NCBI GenBank assembly: GCA_964400735.1
Contig: CAYNVQ010000001.1
Location: 868,001 to 932,000, forward strand
Length of the DNA stretch: 64,000 bases
From: CAYNVQ01 sp964400735
GTDB taxonomy: Bacteria > Acidobacteriota > Aminicenantia > Aminicenantales > Aminicenantaceae
Direction of reading: 5' to 3'
In this document: positions 17,674-25,781 of the stretch, piece after piece
How the letters are laid out: every line of letters begins with the position of its first letter
How positions within the stretch are numbered: position 1 is the first letter of the stretch
Position numbers and translations under genes: made by a program
The notes under the pieces: generated by a model
The model's input: the letters and a program-made list of their open reading frames with translations, nothing else
Databases searched by the model: none
What the model was told of the DNA's origin: nothing

Positions 17674-19707
17674 TTAAAACATATAGGCGAATTTTAAAAA
17701 GAGCGTGTGGCCCTGAGTCCCTTTCTCGCCGAATTCCCCGGTCCCTTTCTGGTAGGCGACCTGGATGGACCCGAAGGGAGGTTGAAAACGGTAGACAAAA
17801 AGAACCTGGATATTGCTCTTGTCGATCACCGTACTAAGTTGGTAGAAGAGCTTGATGAAAAGGTCGGGGGTGAAGTAGTTGGTAGCCCGGACAACATGTA
17901 TCCAGGTGCTTTCCTCTTCGGGATCCGGATCGAAGACCACCCGTTCTAGCAAATAGGAGACCGAAAGATTTCGGGTGAGTTTGAAATTGACACTCCCCTC
18001 CCATAAATGAAAATCCAGGTCGAAATTCCGGCCGAAGCTGTAGGTGACCTCGGCCGACTGCCATTCTCTCGTGTTGTACCCCAGTTCCAAAACGCTTTCC
18101 CGGTTCCGGAATTCTTTCTCAAAGAGCTTGTATTCCTCATGGTGCTCCACAACGAAGGAAAACTTGTTTTTCAAATCGAAACCAACCTCCTGGTCGATCT
18201 CCCAACTGCGCAGCGTGCCGTCCAAGCCCCAGTAAATGTTGTAGTTGGAGTCGTACTCGATACGATCGAGTCCCCATTTTTTCGGAAAAAAAGTTTTAGT
18301 GACGGCTGAATCGAATTCCCTCCGGTTGTCGTCTCGAACAAAACCTACCTGATTGGCGTTATCACCGAAATTGCGTCCCAACTGGGTGTAGCGGAGATGG
18401 ATATGGAAGGTGGCTGTATCATAACTCGGCCGCAGAAAAAAGGCGATATTGTCGGAGTTTCTGTCTCCATAGCTCAGGGCAAACTGACCGGTAAATTTGA
18501 ACGTATCCGAAAAATACAAGGCTGTGTCCAGGCCGGCGGTTCCCCAGTTTTTGCCGTTTACCAGCTTGTTGGCGGCCAAAAAGCCGATGTTGGACGACTT
18601 CATGACATCCTTTTTCAACCGGAAAACCGTGAAATTGGCGCTATCCTCGTCCCTTTCCTCGTCCGGTTTGGTCTGGGCGGTCAAGCCTTGGAATTCATAA
18701 CCGCCGGATTTGCCATAGACCTTGGCCCCGCCATAGACATCCGATATCCTCCTCGAATAAAATAGCTGGATCCTCTGCCTGTAAATTTCGCTCCCTTCCA
18801 GAAAAAAATTTCTCTTTTCGGGAAGAAAAACCTCGAAACGGGTGAGATTGACCACTTCCTGGTCGGCCTCCACCGTGGCAAAATCTGGATTGATAGTCAA
18901 ATTCCCCGAAACCGTCTGAGAAAAGGCATAGCGGGCATCCAGGCCGGCCTCGGCCGTTATCCTTTTCCCTTCTTCGGCTTTGGAGATAGCATAAGGAATG
19001 ATTTGGTAGTTCTTCTCCGCTCTCTTCAAGTCAAGCCCCTTGAGCTCACCGAATAACGAAACCTTATACTCCGATTCCAGGGGGCCTGTCCAAAAGCTGT
19101 ATTCCAATTTCCGGGGAATCCCTCTCCCCAGACTCAAACCCCATGTCCTATTTTCCCCAGGTTCATACTTGATATCCCTCAGCCCTACTGCAAACTCGGC
19201 ACTCCAGCCAAAATCCGTCCTCTGGGCCGCCACCTCCCATATCCCGTCCCAGGTGGAATCAGAGGTTCTTCCGTTCTCCGTGATCCGGCCATCCCACTGG
19301 GTTCCCAGTAGATTGGTGCTCACATAATAGCAGCTCCTCCGGTCATGGAATGTATCCATCAGCACATATACCGAATCATCCGAACGAAGGTCCGTATCTC
19401 TCTTGGTCATCCGGGCCGCGATTTTTTGAGGTTCTGAATCGTAACACCAAAAACCGAAATAAATATTTTCATCGTCGAACAGGACTTTGACTATGGTACT
19501 TTCTGAGGCCGGACTCCCCTTTTCGGGCTGGAGCTGAATAAAACCGCTGGCCTCGGGAGCTTTGGACCATTCGGGTTCATCCAATAGTCCGTCTACTTTT
19601 ATGGCCGATTCCGTTCTCGAGGCATAGATATCCTTGGATCTCCATTGTCCTAAAATTTGGGTGGAAAAGAGGCATATACAAAAAATAAATAAACCGGTTT
19701 TACGCAT
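17674..19707 (-). CDS. Secreted CBM9-like/DUF5916 outer-membrane barrel protein
   Basis: The 677-residue protein begins MRKTGLFIFCICLFSTQILG, a signal peptide, at an ATG with AAAGGA upstream. Residues about 25-215 form a CBM9-like carbohydrate-binding domain (IKVDGLLDEPEWSKAPEA, VKVLFDDENIYFGFWCYDSEP, WDGIWEVAAQRTDFGWSAEF). The rest is DUF5916: TINPDFATVEADQEVVNLTRFE, LPEKRNFFLEGSEIY and many alternating beta strands ending in FLKFAYMF, a terminal aromatic residue as in outer-membrane barrels. The role is unknown; the family is frequent in Bacteroidetes, Gemmatimonadetes and Acidobacteria relatives. An in-frame upstream extension reads through the REP-like repeat at 19757 and is not used. Confidence 0.8.
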   Translation of the reverse strand: MRKTGLFIFCICLFSTQILGQWRSKDIYASRTESAIKVDGLLDEPEWSKAPEASGFIQLQPEKGSPASESTIVKVLFDDENIYFGFWCYDSEPQKIAARMTKRDTDLRSDDSVYVLMDTFHDRRSCYYVSTNLLGTQWDGRITENGRTSDSTWDGIWEVAAQRTDFGWSAEFAVGLRDIKYEPGENRTWGLSLGRGIPRKLEYSFWTGPLESEYKVSLFGELKGLDLKRAEKNYQIIPYAISKAEEGKRITAEAGLDARYAFSQTVSGNLTINPDFATVEADQEVVNLTRFEVFLPEKRNFFLEGSEIYRQRIQLFYSRRISDVYGGAKVYGKSGGYEFQGLTAQTKPDEERDEDSANFTVFRLKKDVMKSSNIGFLAANKLVNGKNWGTAGLDTALYFSDTFKFTGQFALSYGDRNSDNIAFFLRPSYDTATFHIHLRYTQLGRNFGDNANQVGFVRDDNRREFDSAVTKTFFPKKWGLDRIEYDSNYNIYWGLDGTLRSWEIDQEVGFDLKNKFSFVVEHHEEYKLFEKEFRNRESVLELGYNTREWQSAEVTYSFGRNFDLDFHLWEGSVNFKLTRNLSVSYLLERVVFDPDPEEESTWIHVVRATNYFTPDLFIKLFYQLSTVIDKSNIQVLFVYRFQPPFGSIQVAYQKGTGEFGEKGTQGHTLFLKFAYMF

Positions 19708-19756
19708 TGTGTCCTTTAATCGTGCGACAATATACCACAGACAGATAAGCCAAACA

Positions 19757-19903
19757 ATATGGGGACGTTCCATTAGGTACCACCCTATATTTCAATATTT
19801 GCGAGATTTCTTTATACGTTAATTTGCACTTAATCTCCCGTCACTTTGGGACAAAACCTAAAAATAAATCATAGAGTGTCCCCGAATGGGGACGTCCCCA
19901 TAT
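19757..19903. repeat. REP-like element, two inverted half-copies
   Basis: The left half (19757-19792) reads ATATGGGGACGTTCCATTAG then GTACCACCCTATAT; the right half (19870-19903) reads the opposite way, ending GGGGACGTCCCCATATG. They flank about 78 AT-rich bases. The same half-element, again as an inverted pair, is at 27644-27734. The arrangement resembles paired REP sequences spread by REP-associated tyrosine transposases. Confidence 0.6.
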
Positions 19904-19918
19904 GTTTGAATTAAGGTT

Positions 19919-22900
19919 TCAGAGACGCTTCTTCTCGAGAAGGGAATTATAGTGTTTGGCCCAAAGGTGATTGATATTCAGCTCAAGAGCCTGTTCAAAT
20001 TCGGCCCGGGCTTTTCTCTTCACTCCCCTGCCCAAATAAGAAAGCCCCAGCAGAAAATGAGCCTGAGACCTGCGGTTGTCGGCTGACTGTTTTTCCCCGA
20101 ATTTGGCAAAAAAATCCATGTCCGGGGAATCCTTCAGTCTTTGCCGAGCGGATTGCATCAGTCCATCAAACATCTCTTCCGCTTCATCTATACGTTCAAG
20201 CTTCAGATAAGACATCGCCTGATAATAGCTCATCTCCGATCCCTTTGTCGGCCGATCGACTGACTTTTCATAGTGTTCCCGTGCTTTCTTATCATCCCCC
20301 AATGCTTCATATGCTGTCCCTGCAAAATAATGCGCTCTCGGTTCTTCCCCTCTACGCACAGGGCGCCCGACCTCCAGATTTTCCGGGTACTCGAGAGCCT
20401 CAAGATAATCCTGAAGCGCACCTTCATAGTCTCTTGAAAAATAGCGGTCCTGCCCCCGCAGCAGATGGGCATCCACATAGACGCTGTGGATCCTTCCTCC
20501 CCCCTCCCAGACGTGGAAATGGCGGGTCTCGAGCAAGTCTAATGCCCGATCGTATCTTCTCGTTTGGATGAGCAGCAAAATTTCACGGGATAGGGCATCG
20601 TCCCTCTCTCTAACGGTCTCATGGTTCTTTTCCAGTAGAGCCAGCCTTTTTTTGGCTGGCACTCCCGTAGCTTCATAGAGAAGATCCAGCTCGTAGTAGA
20701 TTCTGGGCTCACGGGCTGCCAGCCTTTGGGCCTTTTCCAGGCGCTCTAAGGCATGAGGAATGTCATTCTTGACTCGGGCCAACCCCAGTCCTAAGTTTCT
20801 GTGCACAAGGGCGAAATTCGCCTCCAGAGATGCCGATTTTTCCCACTGCGCTATCGCCTTATCGGGCTGGCGGTCGCAGAGAAGATTTCCCAGGTAATAA
20901 GGAGCCTTGGCATCCTCAGCATTCAACTCCTGAGCCCGCTGGAGCACATCAAGGGTTTCCCAGCGAAAAGGAAAACAATAGCCAGGGGGCATCTGAGCGG
21001 CCATTCTATAGGCATCCAAAGCATTAGACTTTTTGCCTTTTTTATCCAGATAAAAACCCACATAATAATAAAGAAGAGGAAATCGAGAGAATTTCCTCTG
21101 CCCAGGATCCGTCAAGCGCCCCAGTACATCAAGAGCCTCGTCCCATAGGCCACAATTCCCGTATCCCACAGCGAGTTCCAGATAATTCTGTTCGGCACCC
21201 CGCATTCCGTGATCGAGCATCGTGAGGTAGTCAACCGCTTCTCTCTCTGCCCCCCGAGCTTTCAACTGGTAATACCGCTCATTTCCGGCCCAGAAGTTCA
21301 GTGGATCCATTTCCAGGACATCCTCTGTTATTTGAATCGCATCATCCACTCTTCCTTGTTTTCGCAACAACACACCTTTCAGATTGCGCGCCCCCATGTC
21401 GAGGCTGTTCAGAGCCAGGCAGCATTCGAGAAATTCTGCGGCTTGAGGATAATCTCCTTTTAGACAAGCCAGCTCGGCCAAATTATGATAGCTGGCAGCC
21501 GACCATGCCTGACTCCAGGCTGCCCGATAAAAAGCATCGAAAGCTTCCTCATATCTATGCTGAGCCCTTAAGCTCAAACCCAAATAAAAATAGGCCTCTC
21601 CATTTTTCGGCCTGGTGTAGTTTTTCGTGATCCGGCCTAAGGCAAGATTCAGCTTCTCTTCTGCCCGGGCGAACATCCCCCGCTTGAGATAAAGGATAGC
21701 CAGAGCCGTATTGACCAGATGGTTATCAGAATCCCTTTTCAGGGCTTCTTCGTAGTAAGGATAGGGCTCCAAGGCCGGATTGTGGAACTGCTCCAGACGA
21801 AGGCCTGTGTGGTAGAGCTCATCCACTGTTTCGATTTCTTCTGGAGGAGACGGAGGCCTTACCGCCTCGGGAAATGGACTATTCCCGATTGCGACTGGAG
21901 TATAGCTGATGAGTTCCTCTCCGGAAGAAGAATTCAATTCGACCCTCAGATTATGCTTTTTGACACCAGCGGGCAGTTCCAGCTCCGTATAAAAGGGATT
22001 GTCCGGAGCGATGTCGACTATTCGTTTCCATAAGCGTTCTCCTTCGGCTTCGAGGAGAATTTCCGCTCTTTCCTGAACGGCAGTGGTATCGACCCCTATC
22101 CGAACTATATTATTCGGAGCCAGGTCCAGATTGATGGCGGCCTCTGAGTTGGCTCCCTTCACTCCTCGAATTTCCCGTAAAGGAAACCAGTACTGCTTAA
22201 CGATTTTCGTTTCGTACGGCTGGAGCCAGCTGTAATCAGGCTGGTTGTCCGAATAGGCGCCTACCATCAGTTCGATATAGGGACCGTCGGTATCGGTCAG
22301 GATTTTCTCCCACATCTGCCCTTGGGTGCCGGTGCCCCAGGTCCAGAATTTTTTACCAGGCGCGATATGGTGATCCGCCACATGAACCACACCGGCCTCT
22401 TTCCCATGGTCATACCCTGCTAAAAAATCATCTTCATCATTCCAGGCAAAAAAGGAAGTGGGCGCCGGGTGATTCTTGTACCAGCTCAAATCCACTCCCT
22501 CGGTGTAATCCACGTTATTGAAGACTTCGGTAGACACGGGCCAGTGCGTAAATTGATTCTTCCCATGGTAGGTCGCGTATTCTGTGCCTGGAGGAAAGAT
22601 GATCTGGTAATCCTCTGTGCCATGGACGGCGACATTGGCCCAGTACAACATGGACTGGGCCAATGGGGTGCGGTTGAAAAGTTTGACCGTGGCTTCTAGA
22701 TAAGACCTTCCGGGATAAAGGGTCAGACCGATGATCCACTTCATGCGGTGACGCCATTCGATCTCCCCCACCCAGATGGTTTTGCTTCCATCTGGATTTT
22801 CCGCCAGGGCATAATCGACAGGCATAAATCCGGTAGCCCGGTGATGGTGAGGAAAATTCCACTCCACACCCCCGGAAATCCAGGCTCCGAGCATGCCGAT

Positions 22901-23293
22901 AAGGGCCGGTTTGATCACATGCTGTCTGTAAAAAAAGTCATACCCGTTAGTCTTATCCAGAGCAGAAAAAATCCGGCCCCCGATCTCCGGAAGGACGCAG
23001 ATCTTCACAAATTCGTTCTCCAGATAGAGCGCCTTATAAATTTTGTTCTCTTTGACATCGGTCAACTTATCCAACATAGGATAGGGATAAATGGGGCCCT
23101 TGGCTCCCTGGTAAGCCCTGCCGCTGTAGAAAATAGGAAATGTATCGGGCTCACCGACAAGATAGGTGGGAATAGCCAGAGGCTCTTCCCAGACCTTGAC
23201 CGCTTCTGCGCCCTGAAGGGGAATGCACAAAATCGTCAAAAACAGAATCCCACTTACTCCTAGAAATCGACGGATAGACTTTATTTTATCCAT
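19919..23293 (-). CDS. Secreted DUF5107-TPR protein (1124 residues)
   Basis: A signal peptide (FLGVSGILFLTILCIPLQGAEA) follows the ATG at 23293, which has an AGGTGAG ribosome binding site. Residues about 40-400 are DUF5107, a galactose-mutarotase-like beta-sandwich: CVLPEIGGRIFSALDKTNGY, GGVEWNFPHHHRATGFMPVD, WANVAVH and GKKFWTWGTGTQGQMWE. From about residue 500 to the end there are some fifteen TPR units (for example NTALAILYLKRGMFARAEEKL, RAHYFAGTAYEALGDDKKAR). In other bacteria DUF5107-TPR proteins occur with glycoside-utilisation loci; the mutarotase-like fold suggests carbohydrate binding. It lies 14 bases downstream of the DUF2784-like gene and is probably transcribed with it. Confidence 0.85.
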   Translation of the reverse strand: MDKIKSIRRFLGVSGILFLTILCIPLQGAEAVKVWEEPLAIPTYLVGEPDTFPIFYSGRAYQGAKGPIYPYPMLDKLTDVKENKIYKALYLENEFVKICVLPEIGGRIFSALDKTNGYDFFYRQHVIKPALIGMLGAWISGGVEWNFPHHHRATGFMPVDYALAENPDGSKTIWVGEIEWRHRMKWIIGLTLYPGRSYLEATVKLFNRTPLAQSMLYWANVAVHGTEDYQIIFPPGTEYATYHGKNQFTHWPVSTEVFNNVDYTEGVDLSWYKNHPAPTSFFAWNDEDDFLAGYDHGKEAGVVHVADHHIAPGKKFWTWGTGTQGQMWEKILTDTDGPYIELMVGAYSDNQPDYSWLQPYETKIVKQYWFPLREIRGVKGANSEAAINLDLAPNNIVRIGVDTTAVQERAEILLEAEGERLWKRIVDIAPDNPFYTELELPAGVKKHNLRVELNSSSGEELISYTPVAIGNSPFPEAVRPPSPPEEIETVDELYHTGLRLEQFHNPALEPYPYYEEALKRDSDNHLVNTALAILYLKRGMFARAEEKLNLALGRITKNYTRPKNGEAYFYLGLSLRAQHRYEEAFDAFYRAAWSQAWSAASYHNLAELACLKGDYPQAAEFLECCLALNSLDMGARNLKGVLLRKQGRVDDAIQITEDVLEMDPLNFWAGNERYYQLKARGAEREAVDYLTMLDHGMRGAEQNYLELAVGYGNCGLWDEALDVLGRLTDPGQRKFSRFPLLYYYVGFYLDKKGKKSNALDAYRMAAQMPPGYCFPFRWETLDVLQRAQELNAEDAKAPYYLGNLLCDRQPDKAIAQWEKSASLEANFALVHRNLGLGLARVKNDIPHALERLEKAQRLAAREPRIYYELDLLYEATGVPAKKRLALLEKNHETVRERDDALSREILLLIQTRRYDRALDLLETRHFHVWEGGGRIHSVYVDAHLLRGQDRYFSRDYEGALQDYLEALEYPENLEVGRPVRRGEEPRAHYFAGTAYEALGDDKKAREHYEKSVDRPTKGSEMSYYQAMSYLKLERIDEAEEMFDGLMQSARQRLKDSPDMDFFAKFGEKQSADNRRSQAHFLLGLSYLGRGVKRKARAEFEQALELNINHLWAKHYNSLLEKKRL

Positions 23294-23307
23294 TGGTCTC
23301 ACCTTTT

Positions 23308-23691
23308 TTACGTTTTTACGGCTTTTCTTTTTTTCCAATCCCGTATATTCAAAGCCAGTGAGAGGCAAAAGGCGGCCACCAGAAAAACGACAGCAAAAAC
23401 ATCGACGAGGCTCCGGCTGACATCGAGGCCGGTAAAAGTCTCGAATAGAAACTCCAGGTAGGACGATGATCGATCATAAATGCCCAGCTTCATCCTCACC
23501 TGCCAGTGCCAATCCGTGCAGGGACAGAAACCAAAACCGTACCAAATCCCCAGAAAAAACCAGGAAAAGGCTGTCAAAGTGAGAAGGACCAGATTGGCCA
23601 AGCGTGTTTTCTTCCAGATCCATCCAAGAAGATTGAACAGGACAATCGAGGTGTGGAACACGAAGAAGAACAGGTTGAGGAAGGAATACAT
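23308..23691 (-). CDS. DUF2784-like membrane protein
   Basis: A 127-residue protein with about four hydrophobic segments (MYSFLNLFFFVFHTSIVLFN, LANLVLLTLTAFSWFFLGI, SLVDVFAVVFLVAAFCLSLA). The pattern H-x(n)-GW, then WYGFGFCPCTDWHWQVRMKLG with paired cysteines, and a short Y-rich segment agrees with the DUF2784 family. No function is known for this family. It is the first gene of a likely two-gene unit with the DUF5107-TPR gene. No clear ribosome binding site is seen before the ATG at 23691, so the start is uncertain. Confidence 0.6.
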   Translation of the reverse strand: MYSFLNLFFFVFHTSIVLFNLLGWIWKKTRLANLVLLTLTAFSWFFLGIWYGFGFCPCTDWHWQVRMKLGIYDRSSSYLEFLFETFTGLDVSRSLVDVFAVVFLVAAFCLSLALNIRDWKKRKAVKT

Positions 23692-23737
23692 ATATGTTTT
23701 TTATACCAATATCGCTCACCCATAGCAACAGCCAATT

Positions 23738-24004
23738 ACCTGAATTATTGATAAAAAATGCAGATGCCATTTTCTCTTGCAGCCTTACCATAAAACACCT
23801 TGCCATAGCTACAAATATTAACAGATTTTCTATAGTTTTAACCTCAAAGCTGAGATATGGCCTATCGCATCGGCCTTTTTTACCCTCTGGGCGAGCCAAT
23901 CTCACCACAACGGCTTCGTTGTAGCCCATTCACAGTAGTTTACTACAGCTTCACTGGCTACTTCCTCGCCCTTGCAGCCATCTTGACTCGTCAATAATTC
24001 AGGT
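23738..24004. mobile_element. MITE-like element with perfect 14-bp terminal inverted repeats
   Basis: ACCTGAATTATTGA at 23738-23751 is repeated exactly, inverted, as TCAATAATTCAGGT at 23991-24004. The flanking bases TTA/TAA could be a target duplication. The 267-bp interior has a minus-strand frame that stays open through most of it (MGYNEAVVVRLARPEGKKGR...) but no transposase motif, so it is probably a deletion derivative moved by an enzyme encoded elsewhere. Confidence 0.55.
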
Positions 24005-24012
24005 TAATCTAT

Positions 24013-24380
24013 CTGAATTATTGATAAAAAATGCAGATGCCATTTTTTCTTACAGCCATACCTTAAAACACCTTGCCATTGCTACAAATATTAACAGATT
24101 TTCTATAGTTTTAACCTCAAAGCTGAGATATGGCCTATCGCATCGGCCTTTTTTACCCTACAGCCATACCTTAAAACACCTTGCCATTGCTACAAATATT
24201 AACAGATTTTCTANNNNNNNNNNNNNNNNNNNNNNNNNNNNNNNNNNNNNNNNNNNNNNNNNNNNNNNNNNNNNNNNNNNNNNNNNNNNNNNNNNNNNNN
24301 NNNNNNNNNNNNNGCCTATCGCATCGGCCTTTTTTACCCTACAGCCATACCTTAAAACACCTTGCCATAGCTGCAGATGA
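24013..24380. repeat. 108-bp tandem repeats interrupted by an assembly gap
   Basis: A second partial copy of the MITE left end starts at 24013 (CTGAATTATTGATAAAAAAT). From 24053 a unit beginning CAGCCATACCTTAAAACACC recurs at 24161 (108 bases later) and, after the N run, at 24342. Each unit ends GGCCTTTTTTACCCTA. The copy number is unknown because the gap falls inside the array. Confidence 0.8.
24214..24313. other. Scaffold gap of exactly 100 N
   Basis: One hundred N bases replace sequence within the tandem array. The round number suggests a placeholder, so the true distance is unknown. Confidence 0.95.
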
Positions 24381-24470
24381 AAATGGAAGAGAATTGAAAA
24401 TTTTGTTTTCGAGCGAATCCTTTTTCATTTCTTTTGCGTATATATATGTGGGGATGGGAAAGGAGAAAAA

Positions 24471-24650
24471 ATGAAAATCAAAGTAAAAATCGCCATCTTC
24501 TTGGCAGCTATTCTTCTTTCCCTGTTTGGATTCAATTTGATCACCTGCAACAACTGCCTCATGGACATGTTGAACACAGGGAAGCACGCTGGCTACACTA
24601 TCACCATGCAGGTTGTATCCATAGCACCGGATATGAGAGCCGCACCCTGA
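24471..24650 (+). CDS. Small secreted or membrane peptide (59 residues)
   Basis: An ATG at 24471 follows AGGAG at ideal spacing and opens a 59-codon frame. It begins MKIKVKIAIFLAAILLSLFG, a textbook Lys-rich then hydrophobic signal segment, and continues FNLITCNNCLMDMLNTG; the Cys after LIT would be an imperfect lipobox. The rest (YTITMQVVSIAPDMRAAP) is short and not recognisable. It sits alone next to the 108-bp repeat array, convergent with the symporter operon. It may be the truncated start of a longer secreted protein, but its initiation signals look real. Confidence 0.5.
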   Translation: MKIKVKIAIFLAAILLSLFGFNLITCNNCLMDMLNTGKHAGYTITMQVVSIAPDMRAAP

Positions 24651-24716
24651 AATTCTTTTGTATACCCCGGGAAACAATCTCACCCCCGACCAAAGTGAAC
24701 GGGGAAAAGACGGAAA

Positions 24717-25292
24717 TTAGGGTTTCCCCATATGGCGGAAGGCGTGAAGAAAAATTTTCCGCATCCTAACTCCCTGGACTTCTCCGGAGACGGCATCTAG
24801 AGCTTTGAAATCGTATCCTTTTCCTTTTTTGACATAGCCGATCCAGAAAGGATAGTAAATTTTTTGGCTTCCCAAAATTCTCTCAACCCGGGAAGGATTC
24901 CGCGTCCTGAGGCCGTGTTCGAGAAGTATTCCTCTATACTCCTTCAGAACGATTTTCTTGGCCTCTGATAAAGAAATAGAAAATTCATGAGCCGAAAGAT
25001 TCCGCTTTTCCTTCAGATCCAGGCTCTCTCCTGCAAATAAAACGGCATGTCCCAGGAGGCCATCCACCGAAAGCCTCACTCTCTGGCTGCCCGGCGACTC
25101 ACCTTTTCCCGATTCGCTTTCCCTTTTTACCAACACATCGAAAAGGTAATAGGGAATATAGATAAGTTCCATCCTGTGTGGAATGGACGTCTTTCCTCTT
25201 CCCACCCATTTCGAAGGAAAATCTCGTATCGATTTCCGTAAAGCAAAGATTTCTTCTGCCCGCTGTTTCGCAATTTTCGGCTGGACGAACAT
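24717..25292 (-). CDS. Conserved protein of unknown function in the symporter operon
   Basis: I do not recognise this 191-residue protein. It is soluble, basic and mixed alpha/beta, with a helix at the start (QPKIAKQRAEEIFALRKSIR), an IYIPYYLFDVLV strand-rich segment, and a C-terminal stretch YYPFWIGYVKKGKGYDFKALDAVSGEVQG that resembles the strand-turn of PepSY-like domains (a guess). The repeated phrase 'IPYY' / 'YYPFWIGY' suggests two related halves. It is the last of four minus-strand genes with gaps of 1-15 bases, starting with the sodium:solute symporter. Confidence 0.55.
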   Translation of the reverse strand: MFVQPKIAKQRAEEIFALRKSIRDFPSKWVGRGKTSIPHRMELIYIPYYLFDVLVKRESESGKGESPGSQRVRLSVDGLLGHAVLFAGESLDLKEKRNLSAHEFSISLSEAKKIVLKEYRGILLEHGLRTRNPSRVERILGSQKIYYPFWIGYVKKGKGYDFKALDAVSGEVQGVRMRKIFLHAFRHMGKP

Positions 25293-25300
25293 GGCCGTTA

Positions 25301-25561
25301 TCAGGGCCGATCTACAGGAGGTTTTCTCTTCCGTCTCTTGTTCGCTCTTCCTTTTAAAAGAGAAATCACACCCGCGGATAAAAGCAAAATCGAAGCCAAA
25401 ATATTAGTAAGGATCCCCCTCATCAGAGGGACATTCTCGGTTCCTTTGACAAAAAATGTGGCCAGGAGGACCACGATTCCGAAAAAGAGCCAGAAGAATC
25501 CCATGATTTCCAGGGGTTCGAATTCTATTTTTTGCTCTGGTTGTTGACCGTTCTCTGGCAT
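25301..25561 (-). CDS. Small two-helix membrane protein of the symporter operon
   Basis: The 86-residue protein has a short acidic N-terminus, two transmembrane helices (IMGFFWLFFGIVVLLATFFV and RGILTNILASILLLSAGVIS) and a very basic tail (KGRANKRRKRKPP). It is third in the four-gene symporter operon. No family is recognised; a small accessory or stability subunit of the transporter is possible from position alone. Confidence 0.6.
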   Translation of the reverse strand: MPENGQQPEQKIEFEPLEIMGFFWLFFGIVVLLATFFVKGTENVPLMRGILTNILASILLLSAGVISLLKGRANKRRKRKPPVDRP

Positions 25562-25576
25562 AGTGGCCTCCTCTTT

Positions 25577-25780
25577 TTAAAATACCATATACAGGATGAC
25601 CTGGATGCCCAAAAACACCGTGGCCCAAATTCTCAGGTCCCGCCATCGCTTTTGATCAGGAGATTCGGCAAAAATATAGCTTCGGGGGCGAAACCAGGCC
25701 CAGATGATCATGCCCACGAAAAACACCCCGGCCATGACCTTTCCCCAACCCAATGATATCCCTTGCAGCCAGTCCACCAT
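25577..25780 (-). CDS. Small membrane protein directly after the symporter
   Basis: The ATG at 25780 has GGGAGG upstream, within the end of the symporter gene, so a 67-residue product is preferred over a longer frame. It has two hydrophobic helices (LGWGKVMAGVFFVGMIIWAW and LRIWATVFLGIQVILYMVF) separated by a polar RPRSYIFAESPDQKRWRD loop. One base separates it from the symporter stop codon, so the two are very likely co-translated. A small transporter subunit is the simplest reading, though it does not match the DUF4212 small subunits of other symporters in any way I can see. Confidence 0.6.
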   Translation of the reverse strand: MVDWLQGISLGWGKVMAGVFFVGMIIWAWFRPRSYIFAESPDQKRWRDLRIWATVFLGIQVILYMVF

Positions 25781-25781
25781 C

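Noticed and set aside
23474..23929. 151-codon minus-strand frame through the MITE
   Set aside because: It spans the terminal repeat of the element and the opposite frame of the DUF2784-like gene; no transposase or other motif.
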